A DNA stretch of 6,323 nt from Acidobacteriota bacterium (GTDB lineage: Bacteria; Acidobacteriota; Terriglobia; Versatilivoradales; Versatilivoraceae), in the NCBI GenBank assembly GCA_026706225.1, contig JAPOZE010000249.1, positions 5,526-11,848 on the forward strand. The letters are read 5' to 3'. The position numbers and the translations under genes are program-made. The notes below the pieces were generated by a model. That model ran no database searches and was not told the origin of the DNA. It saw nothing but the letters and a program-made list of their open reading frames with translations. Positions 4,297 through 6,323 of this stretch are shown here, piece by piece. Every line of letters starts with the position of its first letter. Within the stretch, counting starts at the first letter, position 1.

Positions 4297-6323
4297 TCAG
4301 TGGTTGTTCAGGAACTGCTCCGAGTTCACCACGGCCCACAGCAGATCTTCCACCGCCTCCCGCCGTGAATCCTGCCGGCGGATCATGTCTTTCAGCGCTG
4401 CCTGTTCGGATTCGGTCGGGAAACGGCACAGGGCCGCCAGATACAGTTCCTCAATGATGGCCTCATCGGAGGCATTGCGCTGCAGCAGTCGGTCCACCCG
4501 GCCTCCCTCCAGGGAGAGCTTGGCGGTGAAGGTCGGACCGGCCAACTGGTGCAGGGCCTGCAGCAGGCTGGGCTTCATATCGCGTTCGGGAATAAAGCTC
4601 AGGTCGGGCTTTCCGTAGACGTTGAAGAAGTTTCCGTCCTGCCCCTTCACGCCGCTCACCTGGGAGATGGCCCTTAAAAGCACCTCGCTGTCCAGGGGGC
4701 GTGGAAGCGCTCTGGAATAGTTGACCCGATCGGTGCGGTTGGTGGGGTTGGGATCTCCCGAAAGCTGATAGGTCCGGGACTCCACCATGAGGCGAATCAG
4801 GGAACGCAGATCGTACCCGCTCCTGACAAAGTAGCGGGCCAGGGCCTCCAGCAGTCGGGGATGGGTAGCCAAGTTGTTGGAGCGAAAGTCATCCACCGGA
4901 TCCACGATCCCTCTTCCGAAGAAATAGCCCCACATGCGGTTGGCCATGGCCGGGGCAAAGTAGGGGTTTTCAGGCGAGGTCATCCACTCGGCCAGCGCCA
5001 GCCGCCAGTCGTCCCGCCGGTCCTCGGGCACCGTACTCCCGTCCAGGAACCTGGGCTGAACCTCCCGCTTGCTGCGGGGGTGAATGACCTTGGCCCCCTT
5101 GCCGAAAGTCCCGTAGCCTTCGGGGTCGTCCATGATCACGAAATCCACCTGGGGAAATCCCGGATGCAGGTTGCTGAGTCGCCCGAAAAAGGCGGTCAGA
5201 CCCCAGAACTGGTCCTGGCTCCAGGACTCGTAGGGGTGGTCGTGGCACTGGGCGCAGTCCATGCGCCGGCCCAGAAAGACCCGGACCTGCTCCCCCATGG
5301 CATTTTGCGGCAGAGGCACGGCCGTGCCCCCCATGTCCTCGTAGTGGCGGGAGGGGCCGTCGAAACCCTGGGCGGCCACCCGCTCCCGGGCGAACTGGTC
5401 GTAAGGCTTGTTCTCGGCAATGGCCCGGCGCACCCAGTCCTTGTAGGCGGGGCTGATCACCCGCAGGAAGTCGTAGAAGCGCCAGGACCAGTGATCCACG
5501 AACTCGGGCGATCGGAGCAGCAGGCCGATGAGCCGGGTGCGCTTTCGAGGGTCCGGGTCTGCCAGGAACTGGCGCACCCGGTAAACGGGAGGCAGCCTGC
5601 CGGTCAGGTCCAGGCAGAGGCGCCGCAGAAACTCTGCGTCGGAGGAGAGCGTCGAGGGAACCAGGTGAAACTTGCGGGTCTTGGCGAAGACAAGGTCGTC
5701 AATGAAGTTGTGGCGGGGAACCTTGGGATAGGCCGCCACAGGGTCCTCGATCACCCCCACGGTGGCGGTGGCGCTCTGCCCGCCGGCCAGCACCTGGATG
5801 GCGGTCTCGCCTGCCTGGCGTCCCGTCAACCGGCCATCGGGACCCACCGCAACCACATCGGGGTTGTTGGAAAGGTAACGCACCTGGTTGGTGACATCCT
5901 CGCGGGCGCCGCCGGCCCAATGGGCGGTGACCAGCAGTTGCCGCTCCCCTCCCTTCAGCATCACCACCTGCCCGGGAGTGACCTCCACTCCTTCCGGGGA
6001 CGCGGATCGAGAACCGTTCTCAGGACCATAGACCGCGCCCCCGGCAATCCAGTCCGCGATGCGCCGATAGTCCCGGGAGTCCTTCTCGAGCCGTTCGCCG
6101 CCCCCGTGGGGTACCGCCAGGCTGGCCTTCAGCAGCAACAGGCTCTTGGGGGGATCTTCCAGGTTGACCCGGGGCGTCTTCTCGCCGGTCTCGGCCGAGA
6201 GGACGTGGAAGGCGCCGCCCTCCACGATCCAGCCGTAATCCTCCCGGGGAGCGGTAGCGTTCTTGGAGAGCTTGAACCCGCCCTGCCCGGTGACGCTGCC
6301 GTGACACTCGGTGCTGTTGCAGC
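4297..6323 (-). CDS. PSD1-type secreted cytochrome: haem motif, Ig-like, DUF1549 and DUF1553 domains; partial (N-terminus beyond window)
   Basis: The last 674 residues of a large protein; the frame is open to the window edge, so its start and signal peptide lie outside. Numbering from the first full codon, residues 1-7 read CNSTECH, a CX4CH haem-attachment-type motif followed by GSVTGQGGFKLS. Together with PHGGGERLEKDS (about 71-82) and the YRRIADWIAGG helix (about 85-95), this forms the cytochrome c-like domain found in these proteins. A bacterial Ig-like (BIG2-type) domain spans about 111-190. DUF1549 runs from about 204 to 380, starting at NFIDDLVFAKT and ending with MDCAQCHDHPYESW, a classic CXXCH motif at 356-360 (bases 5242-5256). 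DUF1553 fills about 420-672, with NPYFAPAMANRMWGYFFGRG (452-471) and RPLDSEVLLRAI (541-552). It is followed by the DUF1501 gene after 22 bases, the usual partner. A secreted or periplasmic redox role is inferred from the haem-type motifs; the substrate is unknown. Confidence 0.95.
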   Translation of the reverse strand, partial: CNSTECHGSVTGQGGFKLSKNATAPREDYGWIVEGGAFHVLSAETGEKTPRVNLEDPPKSLLLLKASLAVPHGGGERLEKDSRDYRRIADWIAGGAVYGPENGSRSASPEGVEVTPGQVVMLKGGERQLLVTAHWAGGAREDVTNQVRYLSNNPDVVAVGPDGRLTGRQAGETAIQVLAGGQSATATVGVIEDPVAAYPKVPRHNFIDDLVFAKTRKFHLVPSTLSSDAEFLRRLCLDLTGRLPPVYRVRQFLADPDPRKRTRLIGLLLRSPEFVDHWSWRFYDFLRVISPAYKDWVRRAIAENKPYDQFARERVAAQGFDGPSRHYEDMGGTAVPLPQNAMGEQVRVFLGRRMDCAQCHDHPYESWSQDQFWGLTAFFGRLSNLHPGFPQVDFVIMDDPEGYGTFGKGAKVIHPRSKREVQPRFLDGSTVPEDRRDDWRLALAEWMTSPENPYFAPAMANRMWGYFFGRGIVDPVDDFRSNNLATHPRLLEALARYFVRSGYDLRSLIRLMVESRTYQLSGDPNPTNRTDRVNYSRALPRPLDSEVLLRAISQVSGVKGQDGNFFNVYGKPDLSFIPERDMKPSLLQALHQLAGPTFTAKLSLEGGRVDRLLQRNASDEAIIEELYLAALCRFPTESEQAALKDMIRRQDSRREAVEDLLWAVVNSEQFLNNH
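5242..5256 (-). other. CXXCH haem-attachment motif in DUF1549
   Basis: The codons TGC GCC CAG TGC CAC encode CAQCH at the end of the DUF1549 domain. This fits the consensus for covalent c-type haem attachment and is a conserved feature of the family. Whether haem is really bound has to be shown by experiment. Confidence 0.75.
6301..6321 (-). other. CX4CH motif at the N-terminal edge of the PSD1 protein
   Basis: Seven codons encode CNSTECH, followed by Gly. Spaced CX4CH motifs bind haem in tetrahaem cytochromes c3, so the wider spacing does not exclude haem. Similar CNxxxCHG motifs occur in Ig-like/DUF1549 proteins of Planctomycetota as I recall them. The rest of this domain upstream is not visible. 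Confidence 0.6.

Noticed and set aside
4297..6225. GTG at 6225 as the start of the PSD1 gene
   Set aside because: The frame stays open upstream to the window edge and encodes the conserved CX4CH motif and following residues, so the gene extends beyond the window.

Overview
The window is a compact block of five genes, all on the minus strand, so it reads from high to low coordinates. It is GC-rich, and the gaps between genes are only 22 to 97 bases. The order of transcription is: (1) a PSD1-type secreted cytochrome with Ig-like, DUF1549 and DUF1553 domains, cut at its N-terminus by the window edge; (2) a DUF1501 protein with an alkaline-phosphatase/sulfatase-like fold and a Tat signal; (3) a small VOC (glyoxalase-fold) protein; (4) a major facilitator superfamily transporter; (5) a Tat-exported Gfo/Idh/MocA oxidoreductase, cut at its C-terminus by the window edge. 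Each complete start has a plausible Shine-Dalgarno sequence. I found no convincing rho-independent terminator or internal promoter, so one operon is the simplest reading.

The DUF1549/DUF1553 plus DUF1501 pair is a hallmark of Planctomycetota, Verrucomicrobiota and Acidobacteriota (Solibacter-like lineages), as are Tat-exported Gfo/Idh/MocA dehydrogenases. The window most likely comes from one of these phyla. The sequence alone does not let me choose between them.

How the genes may work together is inference. The PSD1 protein (two haem-attachment-like motifs) and the DUF1501 protein (conserved candidate metal-binding residues) probably act outside the cytoplasmic membrane on an unknown substrate, probably a carbohydrate or derivative. 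The exported Gfo/Idh/MocA enzyme could oxidise or interconvert a sugar in the same compartment. The transporter would import a product, and the VOC protein could act on a cytoplasmic intermediate. No gene here has a function I can name at substrate level, and no RNA genes, mobile elements, CRISPR arrays or long repeats were seen.
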